Shown here in pieces: positions 45,151 through 55,871 of a stretch of 64,000 bases of DNA. The notes beneath the pieces are model-generated. The model did no database searches. It was not told where the DNA came from and saw only the letters and a list, made by a program, of their open reading frames with translations. Positions within the stretch are counted from its first letter, which is position 1; each line of letters starts with the position of its first letter. Position numbers and translations under genes: made by a program. Origin of the DNA: Photobacterium sanctipauli (GTDB lineage: Bacteria; Pseudomonadota; Gammaproteobacteria; Enterobacterales; Vibrionaceae); NCBI RefSeq assembly GCF_003026495.1, contig NZ_PYMA01000002.1, positions 1 through 64,000 of the forward strand, written 5' to 3'.

Positions 45151-46422
45151 TTAATTCACTTGCTTCTTAAATAGCTCCCGGAATACAGGGAATATGTCTT
45201 CAACGCTTCTAATGTTCTGCATCGCAAAATTACTATGGCTGCCCTGTAGGGCCTCGTATTCCCGCCATAGTGTTTGGTGTGCTCGGCGAGTGATCTCAAT
45301 GTATGAGTAGTAGCGGGTAACTGGCAGTATTTGTTTGTCCAGTAACTCCCTACAGCCCGGAGAATCGTCCGCCCAGTTATCACCATCGGAAGCCTGAGCC
45401 GCATAGATGTTCCATTCTGCGGGCGAGTAGCGCTTCTTGATGATGTCATCCATCATTCGCAGGGCGCTGGACACAATGGTGCCACCGGTTTCTTGGGAGT
45501 AGAAGAACTCATGCTCATCCACTTCTTTTGCCTGCGTATGGTGGCGAATAAACACCACATCAACGTTTTTGTAGGTTCGGTTTAAGAACAAGTACAACAA
45601 GATATAGAAACGCTTTGCCATATCTTTGGTCGCCTGATCCATCGAGCCGGACACATCCATCAAGCAAAACATGACGGCTTGGCTGGTGGGTTGCGGGCGA
45701 CGCTCGTAGTTTTTGTAGCGTAAATCGAAGGTATCAATAAACGGTACACTACTGATCTTCTGGCGTAGCGCTTGAATTTCCTGCTTCACCCTTTCTTCTT
45801 CAAAAGGCTGTGCTGGTTCAGTGTTCATCAGCAGGTCGAGGGTTTGTTCCAACTCACGAAGCTGGCGGCGTTTTGCTGCCGTCATCGCTGTGCGGCGTGC
45901 CAATGAATTCTGCAATGATTTAACAATCGCAATATTGGCCGGTACACCTGATGACTTATAGCCCGAGCGGAATGTCTTCCATTCGACGATCTTGTTCAGC
46001 TGATTCTTTTCAAGGTTTGGTAATTCCAAGTCTTCAAAGAGCAGATCTAGGTACTCGTCTTTGGATATTTGGAATACGAACTCATCCTGACCTTCACCAT
46101 CCGGGCTTGCCTGTCCTTCACCGGCACCGCCTTGTCCGCCCCCTCCTTGGGGGCGTTCAATACGGTCTCCAGGGCTGAACTGGTCGTTGCCCGGGTGGAC
46201 AACTTCACGTTGTCCACCGCGTCCTTGGTGAAAGCTTGGCTCGCTGATATCGCGGGAAGGAATTGCAATATCCTCACCGCTTTCAACATCGGTAATCGAG
46301 CGCTTGTTCACCGCATCAGCAATCGATTCTTTGATCTGCTGTTTGTGGCGGCGTAAAAAGCGCTGGCGGTTTACCGTGCTTTTATTTTTACCGTTGAGCC
46401 TGCGGTCTATGAAATGCGCCAT
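45151..46422 (-). CDS. yeaH: UPF0229 protein YeaH (VWA-type)
   Basis: A 423-residue protein of the YeaH/YhbH family. The N-terminal third is basic and then Gly-rich (residues about 85-112, [19 protein letters not shown]). The C-terminal part is a von Willebrand A-like domain with a MIDAS motif DVSGSMD near residue 250. It is co-encoded with PrkA and SpoVR in many bacteria and is linked to nutrient stress. Its molecular role is unknown. The start has a strong AGGGGGGAG ribosome-binding site, 35 nt after prkA. Confidence 0.93.
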   Translation of the reverse strand: MAHFIDRRLNGKNKSTVNRQRFLRRHKQQIKESIADAVNKRSITDVESGEDIAIPSRDISEPSFHQGRGGQREVVHPGNDQFSPGDRIERPQGGGGQGGAGEGQASPDGEGQDEFVFQISKDEYLDLLFEDLELPNLEKNQLNKIVEWKTFRSGYKSSGVPANIAIVKSLQNSLARRTAMTAAKRRQLRELEQTLDLLMNTEPAQPFEEERVKQEIQALRQKISSVPFIDTFDLRYKNYERRPQPTSQAVMFCLMDVSGSMDQATKDMAKRFYILLYLFLNRTYKNVDVVFIRHHTQAKEVDEHEFFYSQETGGTIVSSALRMMDDIIKKRYSPAEWNIYAAQASDGDNWADDSPGCRELLDKQILPVTRYYSYIEITRRAHQTLWREYEALQGSHSNFAMQNIRSVEDIFPVFRELFKKQVN

Positions 46423-46457
46423 AAGCTCCCCCCTTATTCATCCATTAACACTCGGTC

Positions 46458-48392
46458 TTATGATGACTTACGAACGCGTAAGTACCATTCAGACAACAAG
46501 CGAACCTGCTTGCGGGTGTAGCCTTTCTCCATCATGCGGGCAACGAAGTCGTCGTGCTTCTTCTGCTCTTCGGTAGAGGTTTTGGCATTGAATGAAATAA
46601 CTGGAAGTAGCTCTTCGGTGTTCGAGAACATTTTCTTCTCGATAACCGTGCGAAGTTTTTCGTAGCTGGTCCAGTTCGGGTTTTTGCCTGCATTGCTCGC
46701 ACGGGCACGCAATACGAAGTTGACGATTTCGTTACGGAAGTCCTTCGGATTACTGATACCGGCCGGTTTTTCAATTTTCTCCAATTCGTTATTAAGTGCC
46801 GCACGGTCAAATAGCTGACCGGTTTCAGGGTCACGGTACTCTTGGTCTTGGATCCAGAAGTCGGCGTAGCTGACGTAGCGGTCGAAGATATTCTGGCCGT
46901 ACTCAGAGTAAGACTCTAGGTAAGCGGTTTGAATCTCTTTACCGATGAACTCAACATACTTAGGCGTTAGGAAACCTTTGAGGTGTTCTAGGTATTTTTC
47001 TGCCATCTCTTGCGGGAACTGCTCACGCTCGATTTGCTGTTCTAGTACGTAGAACAGGTGAACCGGGTTTGCTGCCACTTCAGAGTGGTCGAAGTTAAAG
47101 ACGCGCGATAGGATCTTGAACGCGAAACGGGTCGACAGACCTGCCATACCTTCATCGACACCGGCATAATCGCGGTATTCTTGATAGGACTTGGCTTTAG
47201 GATCGGTGTCTTTCAGTGTTTCACCGTCGTAAACTCGCATCTTAGAGTAGAGGCTTGAGTTTTCAGGCTCTTTCAAGCGCGACAACACGGTAAAGCGAGC
47301 CAGGATCTCTAGGGTACTCGGTGAGCATGGTGCTGATGATAGCTCACTGTTCTGCAATAGTTTTTCGTAGATTTTGATCTCTTCCGAAACGCGTAGGCAG
47401 TACGGTACTTTTACAATGAAGACACGGTCTAGGAAGGCTTCATTGTTCTTGTTGTTGCGGAATGTCTGCCACTCGGATTCGTTTGAGTGGGCCAGGATGA
47501 TACCGTCATACGGTAGGGCTGATAGGCCTTCTGTACCGTTGTAGTTACCTTCCTGGGTTGCCGTTAGTAGAGGGTGAAGCACTTTCAATGGTGCTTTGAA
47601 CATCTCTACGAATTCCATCAGGCCTTGGTTTGCCTTACATAGCGCGCCTGAATAGCTGTAGGCATCCGGATCATCCTGAGAGAAGTGCTCTAGTTGGCGA
47701 ATATCGACTTTACCTACCAGTGATGAAATGTCTTGGTTGTTCTCATCACCCGGCTCGGTTTTCGCGATACCCACTTGGTCTAGGATAGATGGGCGGACTT
47801 TAACGACCTTGAACTTGCTGATGTCACCGCCAAATTCGTGCAGGCGTTTCGCAGCCCACGGCGACATAATGGTATTCAAGTACCGCTGAGGGATACCGTA
47901 CTCAGTATTGAGCAACTGACCGTCTTCGTTCTTGTCAAATAGGCAGAACGGATGGTCATTGACAGGGCTACGCTCGCCATTGGCAGTCAGTACATAAATT
48001 GGCACTTTCTGCATCAGGCTCTTCAGCTTCTCAGCGAGTGATGACTTACCACCACCCACAGGGCCTAGGAGGTATAGGATTTGCTTGCGCTCTTCCAAAC
48101 CTTGGGCAGCGTGTTTTAAATAAGACACGATTTGCTCGATGGCATCTTCCATGCCATAGAAATCTTCGAATGTTTTGTAGCGAGAGATGACGCGGTTAGA
48201 AAAGAGTCGGCTCAAACGTGGGTCTTGAGCGGTATCGATCATTTCGGGTTCGCCGATAGCCATCAATAGACGTTCTGCGGCGTTTACATATGCACTGCGA
48301 TCGTTGCGACAGATCTCAAGGAATTCTTGCAATGAAAGCTCTTCATCCTTGGCTTCTTCATAGCGCTGACGATAGTGGTCAAAAATACTCAT
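46458..48392 (-). CDS. yeaG: PrkA family serine protein kinase (YeaG)
   Basis: A 644-residue protein, the same length as E. coli YeaG. An N-terminal AAA+ module has Walker A GPVGGGKSS near residue 100, and the C-terminal PrkA kinase-like domain begins near residue 400. E. coli YeaG is reported to act in nutrient-stress survival, and PrkA relatives phosphorylate proteins or act as ATPases or Lon-like proteases. The ATG at 48392 (MSIFDHYRQRYEEAKDEE) follows AGGGGGC; ten extra codons upstream are unlikely. It heads the prkA-yeaH-spoVR operon. Confidence 0.95.
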   Translation of the reverse strand: MSIFDHYRQRYEEAKDEELSLQEFLEICRNDRSAYVNAAERLLMAIGEPEMIDTAQDPRLSRLFSNRVISRYKTFEDFYGMEDAIEQIVSYLKHAAQGLEERKQILYLLGPVGGGKSSLAEKLKSLMQKVPIYVLTANGERSPVNDHPFCLFDKNEDGQLLNTEYGIPQRYLNTIMSPWAAKRLHEFGGDISKFKVVKVRPSILDQVGIAKTEPGDENNQDISSLVGKVDIRQLEHFSQDDPDAYSYSGALCKANQGLMEFVEMFKAPLKVLHPLLTATQEGNYNGTEGLSALPYDGIILAHSNESEWQTFRNNKNNEAFLDRVFIVKVPYCLRVSEEIKIYEKLLQNSELSSAPCSPSTLEILARFTVLSRLKEPENSSLYSKMRVYDGETLKDTDPKAKSYQEYRDYAGVDEGMAGLSTRFAFKILSRVFNFDHSEVAANPVHLFYVLEQQIEREQFPQEMAEKYLEHLKGFLTPKYVEFIGKEIQTAYLESYSEYGQNIFDRYVSYADFWIQDQEYRDPETGQLFDRAALNNELEKIEKPAGISNPKDFRNEIVNFVLRARASNAGKNPNWTSYEKLRTVIEKKMFSNTEELLPVISFNAKTSTEEQKKHDDFVARMMEKGYTRKQVRLLSEWYLRVRKSS

Positions 48393-48422
48393 GGTATGCC
48401 CCCTGAATCGTTCTTTAATCAA

Positions 48423-48961
48423 TTAGAAAGGACGAAAACAAAATACTTTCACATCCCTCATAACTTAAGACTAGACCTAACTGATTAATTTGCTTGAGTG
48501 AGTTGTTGGTTTATAAACTAAATTTCCCTTTTACCTTTACCTAACGAGCTGCATGTTTTTCATACACATTCCTTACTATCCTCCTATAAATCGCGTTCTG
48601 CAAGTGTGAATGTTTAAAAAAACCTCATGAAGTTGTTATCGAACTGTGATCGCGGCGGTTGAAAAATTCATTAGTCGATAATTGCGAAATTTATTTCATA
48701 ACCGGATTTAGTCACTGAAAGTAATGCATTTCATATGTGATAAATATCATGGCACGGTGCTTATGTGGCTCAAGATGGGTTTTTATTCTTTTGCTGTTTT
48801 TCGTACGTACTTGTGCCAATAAAACATGCTTGTGGAGGATGCTGGGCGTTTTAAATTTTGAGATGCAGGCTTGTTATTACTAATCGTGTTTATTTTGTGC
48901 GCGAAATCAAATGCCTTGGCTTAAGATAAAAAAGTGCTCATGATTGGGGGGAAGTGGTTGA
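48423..48961. other. Intergenic region upstream of the prkA operon and VOC gene
   Basis: About 540 bp without a gene. TGTGA-TAAATA-TCATG at 48736-48751 resembles a CRP site on its left half. I searched by eye for a sigma54 promoter toward prkA, as known for E. coli yeaG, and found none convincing; TGGCACG at 48749-48755 points the other way and lacks the -12 GC. The region is AT-rich. Confidence 0.35.
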
Positions 48962-49342
48962 ATGAGTATTTCACGCGTCGATACTGTTTCGATACCTGTC
49001 TCAGACCAAGGTTTGGCATTGCAATTCTACCGGGACGCACTGGGTTTTGAATTGATACGCGATCATCAAGCCGATAATCAAAAACGCTGGATACAACTGG
49101 CGCCCAAAGGGGCAGAAACAACAATAAGCCTTGTCAGGCCTTTTGGCGGGATGGAAGCGGGATCCGTTCAGGGGTTGGTGGTACAAACCGATGATATTCA
49201 TAGCACACACTATGAGTTATCAAGCAGGGGAGTGCCGTTATCTGAGATAGTCACCATTATTGGCGGGCGGTTTGCCACCTTCGCAGATCCGGATGGTAAC
49301 GGCTGGGTATTGATAGAAGCCAACTCGCAGATGCTAGCCTAG
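48962..49342 (+). CDS. VOC family (glyoxalase/dioxygenase-like) protein
   Basis: A 126-residue single-domain vicinal oxygen chelate protein. The beta-alpha-beta-beta-beta unit begins VDTVSIPVSDQGLALQFYRDALGFELIRD, and the second half has FATFADPDGNGWVLIEAN, where the final Glu is a usual metal ligand. The substrate is unknown; relatives include glyoxalase I and antibiotic-binding proteins. It is preceded by GGGGGGAAG and stands alone. Confidence 0.8.
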   Translation: MSISRVDTVSIPVSDQGLALQFYRDALGFELIRDHQADNQKRWIQLAPKGAETTISLVRPFGGMEAGSVQGLVVQTDDIHSTHYELSSRGVPLSEIVTIIGGRFATFADPDGNGWVLIEANSQMLA

Positions 49343-49379
49343 TGGTAAACGTAAAACGAATAGCTGAGTGAAGTGTTGA

Positions 49380-49408
49380 AAGCGCCTTACCAGAATAGAA
49401 AGGCGCTT
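49380..49408 (+). terminator. Possible terminator of the VOC gene
   Basis: AAGCGCCTT (49380-49388) and AAGGCGCTT (49400-49408) form a perfect 9-bp stem with an 11-nt loop 38 nt after the stop. The tail has few T residues. Confidence 0.5.
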
Positions 49409-49440
49409 GTGACGTTTATTCGCTGTGGCCAGAAGTCTTA

Positions 49441-49516
49441 GCATTAGCAACCGCCAGGGGTTTTAGTTGTCGCCAAGAGTTTTAGCAGCTGCCAAGAGCT
49501 TTAGCCGTCGGCAGAA
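49441..49516. repeat. Four tandem imperfect 19-bp repeats
   Basis: Four contiguous 19-bp units (49441-49459, 49460-49478, 49479-49497, 49498-49516) share the pattern G-YNTTAG-N5-GCCA-AGA. The second and third differ at only three or four positions. They lie between the convergent VOC and yeaD genes, ending 7 bp before the yeaD stop. Confidence 0.7.
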
Positions 49517-49523
49517 ATATGAG

Positions 49524-50402
49524 CTAGCGACTAACTGATACCTGTGTTGTCAGGGTGTGGGACTCTCCTGGCGTCAAGGTGATGCTGTCCGGCTTATTCA
49601 GTGTAGATTCGACACATACCATGGTCTCAAAGCTATTATCTGCCATGTCACCCATGCTGTGCGAAAGCTCGGCCCAAGGGTTCCACAAAACAGCTGAATT
49701 GTGGCCGCTGTTTGTGATCACTAGCTTACGGCTATTGCCTGCATCATGAACCGTAATGGTATCTTCGGGTTGAGTGTAGACACGATCGACTTCTTGTTCG
49801 AAATGCAGTTGCTCACCGCCTTCTTCATGCTTGCCGCCTTGCGTGCTATCGATGTATTGGCTCCCCATACCCGTCACATGGGTCTGCTTGATATCTGCTA
49901 CCGTAAAGTAGCTATGCAGTGCGCCGCCGAAGTGCCATGGGGTGCTATCGGTGTTGGTCGAGGTCAGGCTGACTTTCAAGCTGGCACCGATCTCGAAGGT
50001 CAGTACGTTATTGAACTTATGCGGCCAAAGAGCACGGGTGGCGTCGCTGTCTTCAAGGGTCAGGGCAACAATGACACCTTGGTCATTTTCGCGGTGCTCT
50101 TTCAAGGTCCACTCGCTATTGCGGGCAAAGCCATGCGATGGTGTTGCTACCTTACCAAACCATGGCCAGCATACCGGAATACCACCACGAATCGCCTTGG
50201 CTGTATCAAATTCTGCTTTTTCACTTAGCCAGATAACATCATTCTCACCTTTGGGCTTAAACCACACTAAGTGGCCGCCGTGTAATGAGATCCCTGCTTC
50301 TGCTGCTTCATGAATAATGCGAACAATCTTAATGCCGTTGTATTCACAAATTGTGACGGCATCCGACAAGGCTGTGAGTGTTGAAAGTTGACGTAAATCC
50401 AT
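49524..50402 (-). CDS. yeaD: D-hexose-6-phosphate mutarotase (YeaD)
   Basis: A 292-residue aldose-1-epimerase-like protein that interconverts anomers of glucose-6-phosphate. Typical blocks are GAQ-like HGGHLVWFKP, IRGGIPVCWPWFG, HGFARNSEW, WHFGGALHSYF, and WNPWAELSHSMGDM. It follows gapA on the same strand, as in E. coli (gapA-yeaD), but with a gap of about 430 bp and a terminator between them. Two adjacent ATGs (50405 and 50402) are possible; AAGGG is spaced 7 nt from the second. Confidence 0.93.
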   Translation of the reverse strand: MDLRQLSTLTALSDAVTICEYNGIKIVRIIHEAAEAGISLHGGHLVWFKPKGENDVIWLSEKAEFDTAKAIRGGIPVCWPWFGKVATPSHGFARNSEWTLKEHRENDQGVIVALTLEDSDATRALWPHKFNNVLTFEIGASLKVSLTSTNTDSTPWHFGGALHSYFTVADIKQTHVTGMGSQYIDSTQGGKHEEGGEQLHFEQEVDRVYTQPEDTITVHDAGNSRKLVITNSGHNSAVLWNPWAELSHSMGDMADNSFETMVCVESTLNKPDSITLTPGESHTLTTQVSVSR

Positions 50403-50405
50403 CAT

Positions 50406-50779
50406 GCAACCCTTAATTTTTTGATTTATATACCTAATCACTCTCGCAACATGATCGGTGAACAACCGGTGCGGTAAGAGTATTTGGGTATATCATCAAT
50501 ATTTTTGACCTGAATAGGACGAGTAAGAAAAGCTCAGTTTTCAATATACTTATTTTTATTTAAAAAATATCTGCAAAAATTAAAATATATTTGTTAAATT
50601 TGTAAGTGGTTTTTAGCTTCTAAACTAGAGTAAATACGGGTTTTTGCTTTTATAGTCAGGAAAATGCACCTAGTTTGACTCGAACAGCAACACTTATAAC
50701 TCGCGCCAAACGGCATGTCTATAGTGGGAAAGCACCGTCCTCCTATTTGCTAACTAGGCTAGCCATGTTGCAAACATAC
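50406..50779. other. Intergenic region between gapA terminator and yeaD
   Basis: About 375 bp, very AT-rich from 50540 to 50640, with no coding frame. It should contain the yeaD promoter, though I could not pick a confident -35/-10 pair. Confidence 0.35.
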
Positions 50780-50781
50780 AA

Positions 50782-50810
50782 AAAAGGCGACACTGAAAGC
50801 GCCGCCTTTT
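50782..50810 (-). terminator. Terminator of gapA
   Basis: AAAAGGCG (50782-50789) and CGCCTTTT (50803-50810) form a perfect stem; on the minus strand it is followed by TTTTTTGTATG. It lies 24 nt after the gapA stop. Confidence 0.82.
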
Positions 50811-50833
50811 GTCATTCTAGCTAAAAGCTTACA

Positions 50834-52178
<1,345 letters not shown>

Positions 52179-52574
52179 ATGTCAGAAAAATCAGATACTT
52201 ATTGGAAGGGAAAGTTAACTGATGAGCAATATCGAGTCTGCCGAGAGCAAGGAACAGAAGCGCCGTTCTCTGGCACACTCCTGCATAACCGCGAAACAGG
52301 CATCTATACTTGCACCTGCTGCGAGGCGCCGTTGTTCAACTCCGAAAGCAAGTATGATTCTGGTTGTGGGTGGCCGAGCTTTGATGCGCCAATCGAAAAA
52401 GACGCGATTCGCTACCTTGAGGATCACAGCCACGGCATGCACCGCATTGAAATTCGCTGTGCCAAGTGCGATAGCCATTTAGGCCATGTTTTCCCCGATG
52501 GTCCTAAGACCACCGGGGAGCGCTATTGTGTCAACTCTGTCTCGCTGATCTTCAACTCAGAGCCTGAAGCGTAA
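52179..52574 (+). CDS. msrB: Peptide-methionine (R)-S-oxide reductase MsrB
   Basis: MsrB reduces the R form of methionine sulphoxide in proteins, using thioredoxin. The 131-residue protein has two zinc-binding CxxC pairs (CTCCEAPLF and [13 protein letters not shown]), GCGWPSF, and the catalytic Cys in [13 protein letters not shown]. It is divergent from gapA, as msrB (yeaA) and gapA are neighbours in E. coli. Confidence 0.97.
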   Translation: MSEKSDTYWKGKLTDEQYRVCREQGTEAPFSGTLLHNRETGIYTCTCCEAPLFNSESKYDSGCGWPSFDAPIEKDAIRYLEDHSHGMHRIEIRCAKCDSHLGHVFPDGPKTTGERYCVNSVSLIFNSEPEA

Positions 52575-52603
52575 TCTGCTGTTATAAGGTAGGTTAGCTG
52601 CTA

Positions 52604-52632
52604 CATGGTGCTGTATGGTTTACTGCACCATG
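52604..52632. terminator. Hairpin between convergent msrB and DUF2989 gene
   Basis: CATGGTGC (52604-52611) pairs perfectly with GCACCATG (52625-52632). It overlaps the end of the DUF2989 gene and lacks a T-run, so termination is uncertain. Confidence 0.4.
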
Positions 52633-53441
52633 CTAGCTCTGAATTTGCCTCGCGCGATGGCTTCGGCTAAATCACCTGCTCGTTGATCTATGGCCTCGCG
52701 CTTTTGATCTGCCATTGGGTAAAAGGCAATGAGCTTGTCGCGACTGCCAATTTGCATTTCTAGCTCATTACCTATCATTGACCAAAGGTAGGCGAGCTCC
52801 GTGTCACCGCTCTGGTGGGCAATGGTCGCCAAGCTTTGGATGATCTCCGGTTTTACCTTCTCCCCTTTGTTGTATAACTCAAGCGCATGCTTGAGCAGTC
52901 CAACCGTCTTTTCTTTGTCGTTGGTCGTATAGAAGGTGGCTAATGCCAACTGCATATCGGGGGTTTCTAGTGCTGGGGTGCCTTCAAGCATTAGGAACTG
53001 GCGCAAAGCCCTTTTATCCCCCTGGCTCCAGCGATAATAAATGATTTCAGGATCGGTTGAATCAGCCAGCTCTTGGTTCAGGCGCTTGATAGAATCGTAT
53101 GCACTGAGTAGGGCGCGGGTACGGTTGGTTTTTCTTTCTTTTAGCTCAGTCGGCTCGATACGTGCCGCATACTCCAAACATTTTTGGTAATCGTAAGTGA
53201 ATTTCAGCTCTTTAAACTTCTCTGCGTCTGTTGGGTTTTTCAGCACATCATAGCGTTTCCATATCAGGGTTGTACGCTGCAACCGGCACTGGCCATCGTT
53301 TAAATTGGTATCGGCACAAAGCTGCGGGTTGGCTTCGCAGAGGCTATCTGTTGAGCGGTGCCTTTCGAAGCAGCCTGATAGCAGCAACAAGCTGACAAGC
53401 AGGCAAAGTGGTTTGATTGCGATTTGAAAAAGACGGTTCAT
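52620..53441 (-). CDS. DUF2989 family lipoprotein
   Basis: A 273-residue lipoprotein with a signal peptide ending in the lipobox LLSGC (Cys24 becomes the lipidated residue). The mature part contains CEANPQLC, CRLQRTTLIWKRYD and helical tetratricopeptide-like repeats toward the C terminus. No Asp follows the lipidated Cys, so sorting to the outer membrane is expected. The family has no known function and is found mainly in Vibrionaceae and relatives. Confidence 0.82.
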   Translation of the reverse strand: MNRLFQIAIKPLCLLVSLLLLSGCFERHRSTDSLCEANPQLCADTNLNDGQCRLQRTTLIWKRYDVLKNPTDAEKFKELKFTYDYQKCLEYAARIEPTELKERKTNRTRALLSAYDSIKRLNQELADSTDPEIIYYRWSQGDKRALRQFLMLEGTPALETPDMQLALATFYTTNDKEKTVGLLKHALELYNKGEKVKPEIIQSLATIAHQSGDTELAYLWSMIGNELEMQIGSRDKLIAFYPMADQKREAIDQRAGDLAEAIARGKFRASMVQ

Positions 53442-53646
53442 ATACGGTGCTGTGCTTTTTATTATGTTTATTAAGGCTGATATTAATTGTTGTAATAGTT
53501 ACTGTACCAGAAGTTGTACTGAAATCGGGTTCCACGGCTGAAACACAGTGTGATCCCCTAAACATTTATCGACGTATTTTTGGCGAGCTTAAGGTTAAAC
53601 TGATATACCAACCAGATAATTTGATAACAACTGGATAGTAAGTCAC

Positions 53647-53952
53647 ATGGATCTTGAAACTTTGCTCAACGCAATGACCCCAGAAGTATATAGCCGGATT
53701 TCCACTGCGGTTGAAATTGGCAAGTGGCCTGATGGCACGCCTTTGACTCAAGAGCAGCGTGATTCGGCAATGCAGGCTGTGATGCTCTACCAGTCGCGCC
53801 ACAATACCGATGCCGCGCATATGACGGTAGAGGTTGGGGGAGAAATCAAGTTTAAGTCTAAGGCTGAGCTTAAGCGCGATTTTGCTGGCGAGGGCGGGGA
53901 AGATACGGCACAAGTTGATGAAATTGCCCGTTTTGGCCACGAGCAATTGTAG
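53647..53952 (+). CDS. yeaC: DUF1315 family protein YeaC
   Basis: A 101-residue protein starting MDLETLLNAMTPEVYSRISTAVEIGKWPDGTPLTQEQR, the conserved YeaC block. The function is unknown. In E. coli yeaC lies near msrB and ansA, as here. The ATG is preceded by a short AT-rich leader without a strong ribosome-binding site. Confidence 0.9.
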   Translation: MDLETLLNAMTPEVYSRISTAVEIGKWPDGTPLTQEQRDSAMQAVMLYQSRHNTDAAHMTVEVGGEIKFKSKAELKRDFAGEGGEDTAQVDEIARFGHEQL

Positions 53953-53963
53953 ACATTAATTGA

Positions 53964-54638
53964 CTACCCCTGGGTGCCAACAATGATTGGGTTGCAATAA
54001 AAGCCCGCCATTTCATGATCTTCCACACTGATCAAGTTGGCCACCCATGGCTCCTGCTCGATTGCCGCCAGGTAATGGTTGAGCTTTGGGTAGTTAGAGT
54101 AGCGCAGCCCCGCCATCCAGCCACTCCGGCAGACACTCCACAAACTGATCTCCGCCATCGATAGTTGGTCGGTAACAAACGCCTGTTCCGGTAATTGTTC
54201 TTCAAGGTAAGCCAACACGGGGGGCAGGTGGTGCTCGATACACAGTTCGAGTGCCTCTTCGTCGATGTCTTTGTCCAGTATCTTGCCGCGCAAAATTTTC
54301 TGGTAAAACATCACCCCGCCGATCAAGGATGTCAGCCTAGTGTCGGCATACTCTTCCAACCAACGTATTTGTGCTCTGGATGCGGCATCGCCGGGATAGA
54401 GTGGCGGTACCGGATAACAGTCATCGAGGTAGTGGGCAATGACCGTTGAGTCGATAATGCTCTGCCCGTTATGCTCCAGCACCGGGACCTTGCCCATTGG
54501 GTGGCGCTTTTGTGCGAGTTCTTTTTCCACGAAGGGGTTTAAGGGCTGTAGCTCGTAGCTGAGTCCTTTATAGGCGAGTGCCAGCATTATCTTTCTGACA
54601 AAAGGCGAGATAGAAGAGCCGTGGAGGATCATCGTCAT
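53964..54638 (-). CDS. Glutathione S-transferase family protein
   Basis: A 224-residue protein with an N-terminal thioredoxin-like GST domain (LHGSSISPFVRKIMLALAYKGLSYE; GKVPVLEHNGQSIIDSTVIAHYLDD) and a helical C-terminal domain. A Ser in the SSISPFVRK segment is the likely glutathione-activating residue. The substrate is unknown. It is convergent with yeaC, 11 bp apart, and its ATG at 54638 leaves a 2-residue tail before the domain. Confidence 0.85.
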   Translation of the reverse strand: MTMILHGSSISPFVRKIMLALAYKGLSYELQPLNPFVEKELAQKRHPMGKVPVLEHNGQSIIDSTVIAHYLDDCYPVPPLYPGDAASRAQIRWLEEYADTRLTSLIGGVMFYQKILRGKILDKDIDEEALELCIEHHLPPVLAYLEEQLPEQAFVTDQLSMAEISLWSVCRSGWMAGLRYSNYPKLNHYLAAIEQEPWVANLISVEDHEMAGFYCNPIIVGTQG

Positions 54639-54728
54639 GACTTTGCCTGCGTAAATATCAATAACACAAAGTGTAGACGAGAAAAAAACAACTTAGCTGT
54701 TCAGCTGTGGCTAGTGGCGGAAAAAGAA

Positions 54729-54752
54729 AAGCGAGGACATGGGCCCCCGCTT
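54729..54752 (-). terminator. Terminator of ansA
   Basis: On the minus strand AAGCGGGG pairs with CCTCGCTT (one G-T pair) around an 8-nt loop and runs into TTCTTTTT. The stem is weaker on the plus strand, fitting use by ansA only. Confidence 0.75.
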
Positions 54753-54777
54753 ATTGCTATTTGGTGAAAATCACCGA

Positions 54778-55788
54778 TTAGATTGACAGCTCACCACGTA
54801 GGTCTTGCTGCATTAGGCTTCTTACCGTTTCGGTCGGTAGCGCTTGGCTGAGCAGGAAGTGCAGTTTTGCCAATGCGGCTTCTGGTGTCATGTCAAACCC
54901 GCTCAGTACCCCGGCATCTGCCAAGGCGCAGCCCGTGGCGTAACCGCCCATGTTAACCTTGCCGGATAGGCACTGGGTCAGGTTCATGACGATCACCCCG
55001 CGATCGCTGGCTTCTTTTAGTTGCTCAAGCAGCTCAGGGTTTTGAGGCGCATTACCCACCCCAAAGGTAAGCAGGATCATCGCATTCACCGGCTGGCGCA
55101 GGGTATTGCGGATCACTTCTGGCGAAATGCCTGGGTACATAGTGATCACACCAATCGGCTGAGGCGTGATGTTATGGACTTTGAATTCACCTTCGGGCTT
55201 TTTGTCTAGCTCGACATTGTTAAGCTGGATATTGATACCCGCTTCTAGCAACGGCGGTAGGTTTGGCGAAATAAAGGCGCCGAAACCATCGGCGTGCGCC
55301 TTGGTACTACGGTTACCGCGGATCAACTTGTTGTTGAAGAAAACGGTCACTTCGTTGATTGGGTAGTTTGCCGCGACGTGCAAAGCATTGAGCAAGTTGC
55401 TTTGGCCATCTGAACGCAGCTCCGCCAATGGGATTTGCGAGCCGGTAACAATCACTGGCTTATCGAGGTTTTCGAACATAAATGACAGGGCAGAGGCGGT
55501 ATATGCCATGGTATCCGTACCATGTAGGATCACAAAACCATCATACTTGTCGTAGTTCGCTTTAATATCATCAGCAATGCGCTGCCAATCCGCTGGCGTC
55601 ATATCCGAGGAATCGATTAGGGGATCATATTCATGGATAGTGAATTTAGGCATTTCTGCACGATGGAATTCTGGCATGCTTTCAAGCTGTTTTTCCATGA
55701 AGCCGGCAACAGGGATGTACCCGTGCTGTGACTTCTGCATGCCAATTGTGCCGCCTGTGTAGGCGATATAAATGTGTTTTCTTTCCAT
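54778..55788 (-). CDS. ansA: L-asparaginase I (cytoplasmic)
   Basis: AnsA hydrolyses asparagine to aspartate and ammonia. The 336-residue protein has the two catalytic threonine motifs, YTGGTIGM at residues 10-17 and HGTDTMAYTASALSFM near residue 90, and the SQIPLAELRSDGQSNLLNAL block typical of type I enzymes. It has no signal peptide. It follows sppA on the same strand as in E. coli (sppA-ansA) but behind a terminator. Confidence 0.96.
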   Translation of the reverse strand: MERKHIYIAYTGGTIGMQKSQHGYIPVAGFMEKQLESMPEFHRAEMPKFTIHEYDPLIDSSDMTPADWQRIADDIKANYDKYDGFVILHGTDTMAYTASALSFMFENLDKPVIVTGSQIPLAELRSDGQSNLLNALHVAANYPINEVTVFFNNKLIRGNRSTKAHADGFGAFISPNLPPLLEAGINIQLNNVELDKKPEGEFKVHNITPQPIGVITMYPGISPEVIRNTLRQPVNAMILLTFGVGNAPQNPELLEQLKEASDRGVIVMNLTQCLSGKVNMGGYATGCALADAGVLSGFDMTPEAALAKLHFLLSQALPTETVRSLMQQDLRGELSI

Positions 55789-55842
55789 ATGAAGGTACAG
55801 AATTATCGGTTTGGTGGCCGCATTATACGGCTAACAGCTATT

Positions 55843-55867
55843 AAAAAAAGCCCGGCGTTGCCGGGCT
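55843..55867 (-). terminator. Terminator of sppA
   Basis: AGCCCGGC (55849-55856) and GCCGGGCT (55860-55867) form a perfect stem with a 3-nt loop; on the minus strand seven T residues follow. It lies just past the sppA stop. Confidence 0.9.
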
Positions 55868-55871
55868 GATC

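Noticed and set aside
48749..48765. Possible sigma54 promoter (TGGCACG...)
   Set aside because: The -24 element looks good, but the -12 GC is missing and it points toward the VOC gene, not prkA.
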